Shown here one piece after another: positions 1-7,669 of a stretch of 64,000 nt of DNA; the first letter of the stretch is position 1; each line of letters opens with the position of its first letter. A program made the translations under genes and the position numbers. Under the pieces are notes generated by a model, which saw only the letters and a list, made by a program, of their open reading frames with translations, had not been told where the DNA came from and did no database searches. The stretch spans positions 1 to 64,000 of the forward strand of contig NZ_SJOJ01000024.1 of NCBI RefSeq assembly GCF_004330295.1, given 5' to 3'. This DNA comes from Rahnella victoriana. Lineage in GTDB: Bacteria; Pseudomonadota; Gammaproteobacteria; Enterobacterales; Enterobacteriaceae.

Positions 1-605
1 CCGCCGAGGCGTTCGGCGCGGGTGAGCGAGTTGCTCAGCCCGCCGAGATAGGCAATTTGTTTGTGGCCGCGTTTGATCAGATATTCCGTGGCCATTTTCG
101 CCGCGAGCATATTATCAGGGCGGACAACGTCGACGCCTTCAATGCCGCCGGAACGGGCGGCGCAAATCAGCGGCACGCCCTGCTCCTCTGCTTTTTCCCT
201 TAACCCGGCGATCGTATTTGCCCCCCCGGCGATCACAATGCCGTCCACGCCGTGCGTGAGTAAGGTATCAAAGCAACGCATCAGTCCTTTGCCCGCCGGA
301 CCACTTTGCAGCAGGAACAACACCTTGCCCTGCGCTTCAAACATTTCGCTGAGACCGGCGGTCATTTCGGCATAAAAGGGTTCGCAGATATCACGCACAA
401 TCAGCCCGACCACGCCGGACTCACCGCCGCGCAGCGTACTGGCCTGACGGTTACGCACAAAACCCAGTTCATCCACGGCGCGGTTAACCCGTTCAGCCGT
501 CGTCTGGGAAATACGCCCTTTTCCGCTGAGCACCAGCGAGACGGTGGTCACCGAAACACCGGCGTGCTGTGCCACATCAATAATGGTGATTTTTTTAGGG
601 TTCAT
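1..605 (-). CDS. malI: MalI, LacI-family repressor (C-terminus cut by window edge)
   Basis: The reverse strand reads from an ATG at 605 into a LacI-family regulator: MNPKKITIIDVAQHAGVSVT, a classic helix-turn-helix (residues about 5-25), then the hinge and the start of the sugar-binding domain (GLIVRDICEPFYAEM). About 200 residues are present and the rest lies outside the window. It is divergent from malX, with two MalI-type palindromes in the gap, as in E. coli where MalI represses malXY and itself. Identity rests on the helix-turn-helix, the operator sequence and the malX-malY-add order. Confidence 0.9.
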   Translation of the reverse strand, partial: MNPKKITIIDVAQHAGVSVTTVSLVLSGKGRISQTTAERVNRAVDELGFVRNRQASTLRGGESGVVGLIVRDICEPFYAEMTAGLSEMFEAQGKVLFLLQSGPAGKGLMRCFDTLLTHGVDGIVIAGGANTIAGLREKAEEQGVPLICAARSGGIEGVDVVRPDNMLAAKMATEYLIKRGHKQIAYLGGLSNSLTRAERLG

Positions 606-717
606 CAGAGGTTGTCGTTCGTATCAGACTGCATAAAACGGGATCCTTTCCCGCCCGCGGTATCCGCTCGTTGGAATACTTAGCGTGGTCAAACAGTTAT
701 ACCTAATTCCCGCTATT

Positions 718-734
718 GAGTAAAACGTTTAACC
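718..734. promoter_or_regulatory. MalI-type operator, malI-proximal
   Basis: The palindromic core TAAAACGTTTAA matches the E. coli MalI operator (GATAAAACGTTTTATC) in its centre. It lies 113 bp upstream of the malI start, so it probably serves autorepression. Confidence 0.65.
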
Positions 735-771
735 TTGATTTAAGCCACGCAGGACAGGCATTGTTTAATAT

Positions 772-787
772 TGTGAGTTACAACACG
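772..787. promoter_or_regulatory. Possible CRP site in malI-malX gap
   Basis: TGTGA-N6-ACACG is a good left half and a poor right half of the CRP consensus. It lies between the two MalI operators, where cAMP-CRP activation of malX would be expected. Confidence 0.35.
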
Positions 788-796
788 TATTAATCA

Positions 797-812
797 GGTA
801 AAACGTTTTATC
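797..812. promoter_or_regulatory. MalI-type operator, malX-proximal
   Basis: GGTAAAACGTTTTATC differs from the E. coli MalI operator at one base. Its centre is 78 bp from the other palindrome and about 54 bp upstream of the malX start, suitable for repression of malX. Confidence 0.8.
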
Positions 813-858
813 TTAGCCGCCGTTATAAGCAGCTATTAAAACAACTCAGGGAGCGGGT

Positions 859-2472
859 ATGCCTGCCAACAAAAAACAACGTGTCACACTTTGGGAATTC
901 TTCCAGAGCTTAGGGAAAACTTTCATGCTGCCGGTCGCCTTGCTGTCGTTCTGCGGCATCATGCTGGGCATCGGCAGTTCATTAAGCAGCCACGACGTCG
1001 TGACGCTGATCCCCACATTAGGTAATCCGGTTCTTCAGCTGATTTTCGTCTGGATGAGCAAGGTCGGTTCATTCGCGTTCAGTTTCCTGCCGGTGATGTT
1101 TGCTATCGCCATCCCGCTGGGTATGGCACGTGAAAACAAAGGCGTCGCGGCGTTCTCCGGCTTCGTCGGTTTCGCGGTGCTGAATCTGGCCATCAACTTC
1201 TTCCTGACCGCTAACGGCACGCTGCCGACAGTCGATCCGATGGTGCTGAAAGCCAATAACATCCAGATGATCCTCGGTATCCAGTCCATCGACACCGGTA
1301 TTCTGGGCGCGGTGATTGTCGGTATCATCGTGTACATTCTGCACGAGCGTTACAACACCATCCGTCTGCCGGATGCACTGGCCTTCTTCGGCGGTACCCG
1401 TTTCGTGCCGATCGTCACCACGGTGGTGCTCGGTCTGGTCGGCCTGCTGATCCCGTTGATCTGGCCTTTCTTCGCCGCAGGGATTAACGGCCTGGGCCGT
1501 CTGATTCAGGGCGCAGGGGTATTTGGCCCGATGATTTTCGGTTCCGGCGAACGTCTGCTGTTACCGTTCGGTCTGCATCATATTCTGGTGGCGCTGATCC
1601 GCTTCACCGAAGCCGGTGGCACGCTGGATGTCTGTGGCCGCGAAGTCAGCGGTGCGCTGACTATCTTCCAGGCGCAGCTCTCCTGCCCGACCACTCACGG
1701 TTTCGCGGAAAGCGCGACGCAGTTCCTGTCTCAGGGCAAAATGCCAGCCTTCCTCGGCGGCCTGCCGGGTGCGGCACTGGCAATGTATCACTGTGCGAAA
1801 CCTGAGAACCGTCATAAAATTAAAGGCCTGCTGATTTCCGGCGTGGTGGCTTGCGTGGTTGGCGGTACAACGGAACCGATCGAATTCCTGTTCCTGTTCG
1901 TTGCGCCGGTGCTGTATGTGATCCATGCATTGCTGACCGGTCTGGGCTTCACCATTATGTCCGTACTGGGCGTAACCATCGGCAATACTGACGGCAACAT
2001 CATCGATTTCGTGGTCTTCGGTATCCTGCACGGTACAGCAACCAAATGGTATCTGGTGCCGTTGGTGGCAGCGATCTGGTTCGCGGCTTACTACGCGATC
2101 TTCCGCTTCTCTATCACGCGCTTTAACATTAAAACGCCGGGTCGTGAATCCGAGAATACGCCAGCCGCAGCGGCCGTACCGTCTTCCAGCAAATCAGGTT
2201 ATAACGTACCGGTTATCCTGAGCGCGTTGGGCGGTGCCGGTAATATCGTTTCACTGGATAACTGCATCACCCGCCTGCGTCTCTCGGTGGCAGATATGTC
2301 GCTGGTTGACGATGCAACGCTGAAAGCCAACCGGGCGATTGGGGTCGTGCACCTGAACGAGCACAACCTGCAGGTGGTCATTGGTCCGCAGGTGCAGTCA
2401 GTAAAAGATGAACTGGATTATCTGATCCGTACCGCGGCGAGTCAGTCCGCGCCAGAACCGGTCATTGCGTAA
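859..2472 (+). CDS. malX: PTS maltose/glucose-type EIICB component MalX
   Basis: This 537-residue protein is an integral membrane phosphotransferase permease: a hydrophobic EIIC domain (about 1-420) with the GERLLLPFGLHH and GGTTEPIEFLFLF motifs of the glucose/maltose subfamily, a linker, and a C-terminal EIIB domain (about 447-537) with the phosphorylated cysteine in SLDNCITRLRLS (Cys469). It imports and phosphorylates a sugar, probably glucose or maltose, drawing phosphate from EIIA-Glc because it has no EIIA domain. GGGAG lies just before the ATG. It is followed by malY and is repressed by MalI. Confidence 0.93.
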   Translation: MPANKKQRVTLWEFFQSLGKTFMLPVALLSFCGIMLGIGSSLSSHDVVTLIPTLGNPVLQLIFVWMSKVGSFAFSFLPVMFAIAIPLGMARENKGVAAFSGFVGFAVLNLAINFFLTANGTLPTVDPMVLKANNIQMILGIQSIDTGILGAVIVGIIVYILHERYNTIRLPDALAFFGGTRFVPIVTTVVLGLVGLLIPLIWPFFAAGINGLGRLIQGAGVFGPMIFGSGERLLLPFGLHHILVALIRFTEAGGTLDVCGREVSGALTIFQAQLSCPTTHGFAESATQFLSQGKMPAFLGGLPGAALAMYHCAKPENRHKIKGLLISGVVACVVGGTTEPIEFLFLFVAPVLYVIHALLTGLGFTIMSVLGVTIGNTDGNIIDFVVFGILHGTATKWYLVPLVAAIWFAAYYAIFRFSITRFNIKTPGRESENTPAAAAVPSSSKSGYNVPVILSALGGAGNIVSLDNCITRLRLSVADMSLVDDATLKANRAIGVVHLNEHNLQVVIGPQVQSVKDELDYLIRTAASQSAPEPVIA

Positions 2473-2484
2473 TAAGATTAACAG

Positions 2485-2507
2485 GGGCGACATATGTCGC
2501 CCTTTTC
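2485..2507 (+). terminator. Hairpin between malX and malY
   Basis: A perfect 18-nt palindrome GGGCGACATATGTCGCCC is followed by TTTT. Placed inside the malX-malY operon, it looks like a partial terminator that would lower malY expression relative to malX. Confidence 0.6.
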
Positions 2508-2531
2508 TGCTTTATTCAGGGAGTGAAACGA

Positions 2532-3707
2532 ATGTCTTTTGATTTCTCCACCGTCACCGACCGTCACGGCACCTGGTGCACACAATGGGATTATGTCGCT
2601 GACCGTTTCGGCAGTGCCGACCTGTTGCCGTTCACCATCTCCGACATGGATTTCCCCGCTGCGCCGTGCATTCTCGACGCACTGCAAAAACGTCTGCAAC
2701 ACGGTGTGCTGGGTTACAGCCGCTGGCAGCATGATGATTTTCTCGGCGCGGTGGCGCACTGGTATCAGCAGCGTTTTAACAGCCAGATTGACCGCGACAT
2801 GGTGGTGTACGGCCCGTCGGTGATTTATATGGTGGCGCAACTGATCCGCCAGTGGAGTCAGCCGGGCGATGGCGTGGTGACGTTCACCCCGGCCTATGAT
2901 GCGTTCTTTAAAGTGGTAAATGGCAATCTGCGCAACATGCTGGCCTGTCCGCTGATAAAAAACGGCAACGACTGGTCGCTGGATGCGCAACAACTGGAAA
3001 GCCTGCTGGCGCAACCGACCTGCTCACTGCTGTTGCTGTGCAGTCCGCACAACCCGACCGGTAAAGTCTGGACGCGCGAAGAACTGACGCTGATCGCCAC
3101 CCTGTGCGAACGTCATAATGTGCGGGTGATCAGCGATGAAATTCATATGGATATGGTCTGGGGCGACAACCGGCATACGCCATGGAATGAAGTGGCGCGC
3201 GGCGAATGGGCATTGCTGACATCCGGTTCGAAAAGCTTCAACATTCCGGCGCTGACCGGCGCTTACGGGTTGATCAGCCATAAAGCGCAGCGCGATGCGT
3301 ACCTGCATCAGCTCAAAGCCTGCGACGGCTTATCCTCCCCGGCGGTAATGGCCGTTCATGCGCATGTTGCCGCCTATCACCACGGCGAACCCTGGCTGGA
3401 TGCGCTGCGCGACTATTTGCAGGCCAATCTGCGTTACGTCGCAGACCAGCTAAATGCCGCTTTCCCGCAGCTGAACTGGCAACCGCCGCAATCTACCTAT
3501 CTGGCATGGATTGATTTGCGTCCGCTCGGACTTGATGACAAACAGCTGCAAAAAACGCTGATCGAACATCAAAAAGTCGCCATCATGCCGGGTTATACCT
3601 ACGGCGAAGAAGGCAACGGTTTCCTGCGTCTGAATGTCGGCTGCCCGAGATCGAAAGTGGAAGCCGGTGTTGAAAAATTAATCAATGGCATCAGAGAGTT
3701 GGTCTGA
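2532..3707 (+). CDS. malY: MalY, PLP-dependent C-S lyase
   Basis: A 391-residue fold-type I aminotransferase-like enzyme. SPHNPTG (about 171-177), SDEIH (about 201-205) and the Schiff-base lysine in SGSKSFNIPAL (Lys234) are all present. The family has cystathionine beta-lyase activity; in E. coli MalY also antagonises the maltose activator MalT. An in-frame GTG at 2523 overlaps the AGGGAG ribosome-binding site, so the ATG at 2532 (about 8-nt spacing) is the better start. It is the second gene of the malX-malY operon, and a 129-bp repeat begins at its stop codon. Confidence 0.92.
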   Translation: MSFDFSTVTDRHGTWCTQWDYVADRFGSADLLPFTISDMDFPAAPCILDALQKRLQHGVLGYSRWQHDDFLGAVAHWYQQRFNSQIDRDMVVYGPSVIYMVAQLIRQWSQPGDGVVTFTPAYDAFFKVVNGNLRNMLACPLIKNGNDWSLDAQQLESLLAQPTCSLLLLCSPHNPTGKVWTREELTLIATLCERHNVRVISDEIHMDMVWGDNRHTPWNEVARGEWALLTSGSKSFNIPALTGAYGLISHKAQRDAYLHQLKACDGLSSPAVMAVHAHVAAYHHGEPWLDALRDYLQANLRYVADQLNAAFPQLNWQPPQSTYLAWIDLRPLGLDDKQLQKTLIEHQKVAIMPGYTYGEEGNGFLRLNVGCPRSKVEAGVEKLINGIRELV

Positions 3708-3836
3708 GCTCCTCCCCCTGCGAAGGGGGAGGTTGGGAGGGGGTTTTAAGGGCAAACACCCGGTCAATGAACACTTCAACCTCCTGATATTTCTTTAATA
3801 CCCCACCCCAACCCTCCCCTTCGCAGGGGAGGGAGC
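3708..3836. repeat. 129-bp palindromic element, copy 1 (BIME/MITE-like)
   Basis: The element is bounded by GCTCC and GGAGC and has long imperfect terminal inverted repeats of about 42 bp. Each end folds into a 9-bp hairpin with a tetraloop: CCTCCCCCT-GCGA-AGGGGGAGG at 3711-3732 and CCCTCCCCT-TCGC-AGGGGAGGG at 3812-3833. A second copy of the same length and orientation lies at 7490-7618. The outer about 45 bp on each side are identical in the two copies and the middle differs. It encodes no protein. Confidence 0.85.
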
Positions 3837-3852
3837 AAATTCAAAACCCTTC

Positions 3853-3880
3853 TTGTTGCGCAACTAAATACAGTTATAAT
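3853..3880 (+). promoter_or_regulatory. Sigma-70 promoter for add
   Basis: TTGTTG and a consensus TATAAT are separated by 16 bp. The promoter lies 34 bp upstream of the add start and just outside the repeat element, so add has its own promoter. Confidence 0.6.
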
Positions 3881-3914
3881 GCCCCGCACATTTCAATAAT
3901 AATGAGTGCACACC

Positions 3915-4913
3915 ATGATCGACACACGCCTTCCCCTGACCGATATTCACCGCCACCTTGATGGCAACATCCGCGCTCAAACCATTCTCGATTTAGGCCG
4001 TCAGTTTACTCTGTCCCTGCCTGCTAACGAACTTGAAGCCCTGCGCCCGCACGTGCAGGTGATGCATACCGAACCGGATCTGGTGAGTTTTCTGCAGAAA
4101 CTCGACTGGGGGGTCAAGGTGCTGGGCGATCTGGATGCCTGCCGCCGTATTGCTAAAGAAAACGTCGAAGATGCGGCGAAGGCCGGTCTGCACTATACCG
4201 AACTGCGTTTCTCCCCGTATTACATGGCAATGAACCACAAACTGCCGGTGGCAGGCGTGGTGGAAGCCGTGATCGAAGGGATCCGCGAAGGTCAGCAGAA
4301 TCATGATATCGATGTGCGCCTGATCGGCATTCTGAGCCGTACCTTTGGGGAAGACGCCTGCCTGCAGGAACTGGAAGGATTGCTGGCGCACCGCGACGGC
4401 ATTACCGCGCTCGATCTGGCCGGCGATGAACTGGGCTTCCCGGGCAGCCTGTTCCTCAGCCACTTTAACCGTGCGCGTGACGCAGGCTGGCGGATCACCG
4501 TCCATGCCGGTGAAGCCGCAGGGCCGGAAAGCATCTGGCAGGCGATCCGTGAACTGGGCGCTGAGCGCATCGGTCATGGCGTGAAAGCCGCGCAGGATCC
4601 GGCACTGATGGATTTCCTGGCAAAGCATCAGATTGGTATCGAATCCTGCCTGACCTCCAACATTCAGACCAGCACCGTCGCGTCGTTTGAACAGCATCCG
4701 CTGGCGATTTTCCTGCGCCACGGCGTGCTGGCATCAATCAATACCGATGACCCGGCGGTTCAGGGGATTGAGATTGCTAACGAATATCTTGTTGCCGCCC
4801 CGGCAGCCGGTCTGACGCAGAACGAAATCCGCAAAGCACAGGAAAACGGCCTGACCATGGCATTCCTGACCGAAGCTGAAAAGCAGGCGATCCGCGACAA
4901 AGTGTCCGCATAA
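3915..4913 (+). CDS. add: Adenosine deaminase
   Basis: A 332-residue zinc amidohydrolase that converts adenosine and deoxyadenosine to the inosines in purine salvage. Metal-binding and catalytic motifs are in place: DIHRHLDGN near the N-terminus (His12, His14), [13 protein letters not shown] and the late SINTDDP aspartates. The ATG at 3915 gives [14 protein letters not shown], matching the E. coli start; an upstream in-frame GTG at 3906 would add three residues with no better ribosome-binding site. It is monocistronic, with its own promoter and terminator, and sits between malY and ydgJ as in E. coli. Confidence 0.95.
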   Translation: MIDTRLPLTDIHRHLDGNIRAQTILDLGRQFTLSLPANELEALRPHVQVMHTEPDLVSFLQKLDWGVKVLGDLDACRRIAKENVEDAAKAGLHYTELRFSPYYMAMNHKLPVAGVVEAVIEGIREGQQNHDIDVRLIGILSRTFGEDACLQELEGLLAHRDGITALDLAGDELGFPGSLFLSHFNRARDAGWRITVHAGEAAGPESIWQAIRELGAERIGHGVKAAQDPALMDFLAKHQIGIESCLTSNIQTSTVASFEQHPLAIFLRHGVLASINTDDPAVQGIEIANEYLVAAPAAGLTQNEIRKAQENGLTMAFLTEAEKQAIRDKVSA

Positions 4914-4930
4914 CCGTTTCTCAGACCATA

Positions 4931-4966
4931 AAAAAGGGCGGGATAAACTCTCCGCCCTTTTCTTTT
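4931..4966. terminator. Bidirectional terminator between add and the symporter gene
   Basis: An A-run, the inverted repeat GGGCGGA...TCCGCCC and a T-run lie between two convergent genes, so the hairpin can end transcription in both directions. Confidence 0.85.
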
Positions 4967-4977
4967 TCCGCCGTGGT

Positions 4978-5997
4978 TTACACGGTTTTGACTTCTTCTT
5001 TTTTCACCAGCGCCGCCGCTTCTTCACGCGCCACACGTTTGGCATAACGCGAGGCCAGCACCGCGCAGACCATCAGCTGGATCTGATGGAAAATCATCAG
5101 TGGTAACACCATCGCGCCCACAGCCGCCGCCGGGAACAGCACGTTCGCCATCGGAATACCGTTCGCCAGACTTTTCTTCGAACCGCAGAACACGATGGTG
5201 ATTTCGTCTTTGGTATTAAAACCAAACAGACGCGCCACGTAGGTATTGATTACCAGCACGATGGTCAGCAAAACAATGGAACAACCGAGGATCGCCAGCA
5301 GCGACCAGCCGTTGATCTGATGCCAGATCCCCTGCACCACCGCCTCGCTGAATGCGACATACACCACCAGCAGAATCGATGAACGGTCAGTGACGTTAAC
5401 GATTTTTTTATGACGTTGCACCCATGCGCCGATCAGCGGACGGCAAAGATGCCCGATAATAAATGGCACCATCAGTTGCAATACGATGGAGCCAATCGCG
5501 TGCAGGGTGTCGCTGGTGCCGCCCTGCGTGTGCATCAGCAGTCCGACCAGCACCGGCGACAGAAACACGCCCAGAATGCTGGATGCGGACGCGCTGCAAA
5601 TCGCTGCCGGAATATTGCCGCCCGCCACAGAGGTATAGGCGATCGCCGACTGCACGGTAGCGGGCAGTGCGCAGAGATACAGGAAACCGTAGTACAACGT
5701 CGGCGTCAGAATGCCCACCGGCACCAGCCATTTCATGCCCAGCCCCAACAGCGGGAACAGCGCGAAGGTGCTGAGGAACACCACCACGTGCAGCCGCCAG
5801 TGGCTGATCCCCGCCATGATCGCTTCACGCGAAAGCTTCGCGCCGTGCATAAAGAACAGCAGCGCAATGGCGGCGGTGGTCAGGTAGCCGAAGAGGGTTT
5901 TATAAATCCCTTCACACGGAAAGAATGACGCAATCACCACCACACACACCAGAATCAGCAAAAACTTGTCAATTTTCAGACGTTGTAACCAGGACAT
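4978..5997 (-). CDS. yfeH: Bile acid:sodium symporter family carrier (YfeH-like)
   Basis: The product is a 339-residue inner-membrane protein of about ten hydrophobic segments. It has the family signature LTTAAIALLFFMHGAKLSRE near residue 50 and a late FCGSKKSLANGIPMA segment. This is the YfeH subgroup of the BASS superfamily, for which no physiological substrate is established. The chosen ATG at 5997 follows a strong AAGGAAGG ribosome-binding site; an upstream in-frame ATG at 6024 lacks one. In E. coli yfeH is not next to add, so this gene has been placed here between add and ydgJ. Confidence 0.82.
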   Translation of the reverse strand: MSWLQRLKIDKFLLILVCVVVIASFFPCEGIYKTLFGYLTTAAIALLFFMHGAKLSREAIMAGISHWRLHVVVFLSTFALFPLLGLGMKWLVPVGILTPTLYYGFLYLCALPATVQSAIAYTSVAGGNIPAAICSASASSILGVFLSPVLVGLLMHTQGGTSDTLHAIGSIVLQLMVPFIIGHLCRPLIGAWVQRHKKIVNVTDRSSILLVVYVAFSEAVVQGIWHQINGWSLLAILGCSIVLLTIVLVINTYVARLFGFNTKDEITIVFCGSKKSLANGIPMANVLFPAAAVGAMVLPLMIFHQIQLMVCAVLASRYAKRVAREEAAALVKKEEVKTV

Positions 5998-6076
5998 GAA
6001 CCTTCCTTGCAAAGTGAATAACAAACGAAAAGGAAAGATGCCACCGTGGTGACATCTTAAAAGCGTAGACGACGTG

Positions 6077-7123
6077 TTAGTTCTTGATGACTTTCAATGT
6101 CGCCTGTTGTTCCGAGGACTGCATCCCCAGTTCGAGCATTTCCATCACGCGGATCGCATCAGCGGCAGGGACCGGATTGTCGCCCTGTCCGTTAATCGCA
6201 TCACGCACACCGGCGTAATAAGCCGGATAATCACCCGGAATGGTCAGCAGGGATTTCTCGGCCAGCACGCCGTCATGGCTCAGCGTAATCACACCGTCGC
6301 GCTTGTCGAAGCCCCAGTCCGGCTGAGGCAAACGCTCACCGGCTTTCAGACGATCTTCCTGCGGATCCAGCCCAAACTTCACGTAGCTGCCCTTTTCGCC
6401 CTGCACGATAAAACGTGCCGTTTCCGCCACCGCATACACGGTGCTGTGCAGCACCACGCGACGGCGCGGATAGGTCAGCACGGCGTTGAAATAATCCACC
6501 GCTTTGCCGCCCGGACGCAGCACCGCCAGATCTGCCTGCAACGCATCCGGCGTACCGAACAATTGCAGCGCCTGATCCAACAGATGCGAACCTAAATCGA
6601 ACCAGATGCCGCTGCCCGGCGCATCACTTTCGCGCCAGCGTTGCATCACCTGCGGCTTGTAACGGTCATAATGAGATTCGAAATAAACGATATCGCCCAG
6701 CGCGCCTTCGTTGATCAGCGCCTTTACAGTAAGGAAATCCGAATCCCAGCGACGGTTATGGAAGACCGACAGCACTTTGCCTTTCTCACGCGCCAGCACA
6801 TCCAGCTCGCGGGCCTCTTCCAGTGTCACGGTGAAGGGCTTATCGACGATAACGTGCTTACCGGCTTCCAGCGCCAGCTTCGCCAGCGGGAAATGGGTGG
6901 TGTTCGGGGTCGGGATCACCACCAGATCAATGGACGCATCAGCGAACAGTTTTTCCGGCGAATCAACCACTGCAACATGGGGCCAGTCGGCATGAACTTT
7001 GCCCGCATCGCTGCTGGACACGACCGCCAGTTCAAGGCCGGGGGTGCCATCAATCAGGGGAGAATGGAAGGTTTTGCTGGCAAAACCATAGCCAACAAGG
7101 CCAACGCGGAGGGTCTGGGTCAT
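6077..7123 (-). CDS. ydgJ: Gfo/Idh/MocA-family oxidoreductase YdgJ
   Basis: A 348-residue NAD(P)-dependent oxidoreductase. The N-terminal Rossmann segment VGLVGYGFASKTFHSPLI is followed by the family motif HVIVDKPFTVT (about residue 95) with the catalytic lysine, and then by a C-terminal substrate-binding domain with a GSGIWFDLGSHLLDQ segment. The natural substrate is unknown, presumably a sugar or inositol. Start at 7123 because AAAGGAAAT sits at the right distance upstream. In E. coli ydgJ lies directly after add; here one gene separates them. Confidence 0.88.
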   Translation of the reverse strand: MTQTLRVGLVGYGFASKTFHSPLIDGTPGLELAVVSSSDAGKVHADWPHVAVVDSPEKLFADASIDLVVIPTPNTTHFPLAKLALEAGKHVIVDKPFTVTLEEARELDVLAREKGKVLSVFHNRRWDSDFLTVKALINEGALGDIVYFESHYDRYKPQVMQRWRESDAPGSGIWFDLGSHLLDQALQLFGTPDALQADLAVLRPGGKAVDYFNAVLTYPRRRVVLHSTVYAVAETARFIVQGEKGSYVKFGLDPQEDRLKAGERLPQPDWGFDKRDGVITLSHDGVLAEKSLLTIPGDYPAYYAGVRDAINGQGDNPVPAADAIRVMEMLELGMQSSEQQATLKVIKN

Positions 7124-7179
7124 ATGATTTCCTTTATTTAACGGGCTTACCCGCAGGACGCTAATCATCTGATTTGACA

Positions 7180-7417
7180 CCAGCTTACAAAGCTGGACAA
7201 GAGAAATTTTTCGTGGGATTGCCAGCCGAACTGGCCAGATGCTTGGGCTCGCCGCCCAAACGGGCGCAAAGGGTTTTAAACGAAACCCTTTGGAATCCTG
7301 CGTTTTTTAACTGCGCGCTATCGCTTGCTGGCCATGTTTCAGGTACCACAGCGACAGGCTGGAAATCTTGCCGCTGCGCGGTTCCTTCTCTCGGTCCTGG
7401 AGCCTTAGGTCTCCAGG
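7180..7417. repeat. Multi-hairpin intergenic segment
   Basis: Five stem-loops occur within about 240 bp: CCAGCTT/AAGCTGG (7180-7196), GCCAG/CTGGC (7221-7235), TTGGGC/GCCCAA (7243-7259), AAAGGGTTT/AAACCCTTT (7268-7291) and CCTGGAG/CTCCAGG (7396-7417). Short open frames cross it on both strands but none has a convincing ribosome-binding site or recognisable domain. It may be a dispersed intergenic repeat or a structured RNA; I cannot tell which without searching the genome. Confidence 0.55.
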
Positions 7418-7489
7418 CCGCTCCGTTCAGCAAGATTTCTGAATCGCCCGCACGATCTTAAAATCAACGGCAGATTGTTTTTCATCTTT

Positions 7490-7618
7490 GCTCCTCCCCC
7501 TGCGAAGGGGGAGGTTGGGAGGGGGTTTTAAGGGCTAACACCTTGTCAAAGCATACTTCAACCTATTGATTTTACTTTAATACCCCACCCCAACCCTCCC
7601 CTTCGCAGGGGAGGGAGC
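7490..7618. repeat. 129-bp palindromic element, copy 2 (BIME/MITE-like)
   Basis: Same length, orientation and terminal hairpins as the copy at 3708-3836. The first 46 and last about 45 bases are identical; the centre carries about ten substitutions. It lies between ydgJ and gcvP, exactly where two blocks that are far apart in E. coli are joined. Confidence 0.85.
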
Positions 7619-7669
7619 AGACCGAATTTTTAACTCCTCACCCTTCTCAGCGAGGAGGAGAACGGAGTC

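Noticed and set aside
7185-7433. 82-codon reverse-strand frame beginning MLNGAAWRPKAPGPREG across the multi-hairpin segment
   Set aside because: No ribosome-binding site, odd composition, and the same DNA is open on the other strand; the stem-loop structure explains the lack of stops better than coding does.
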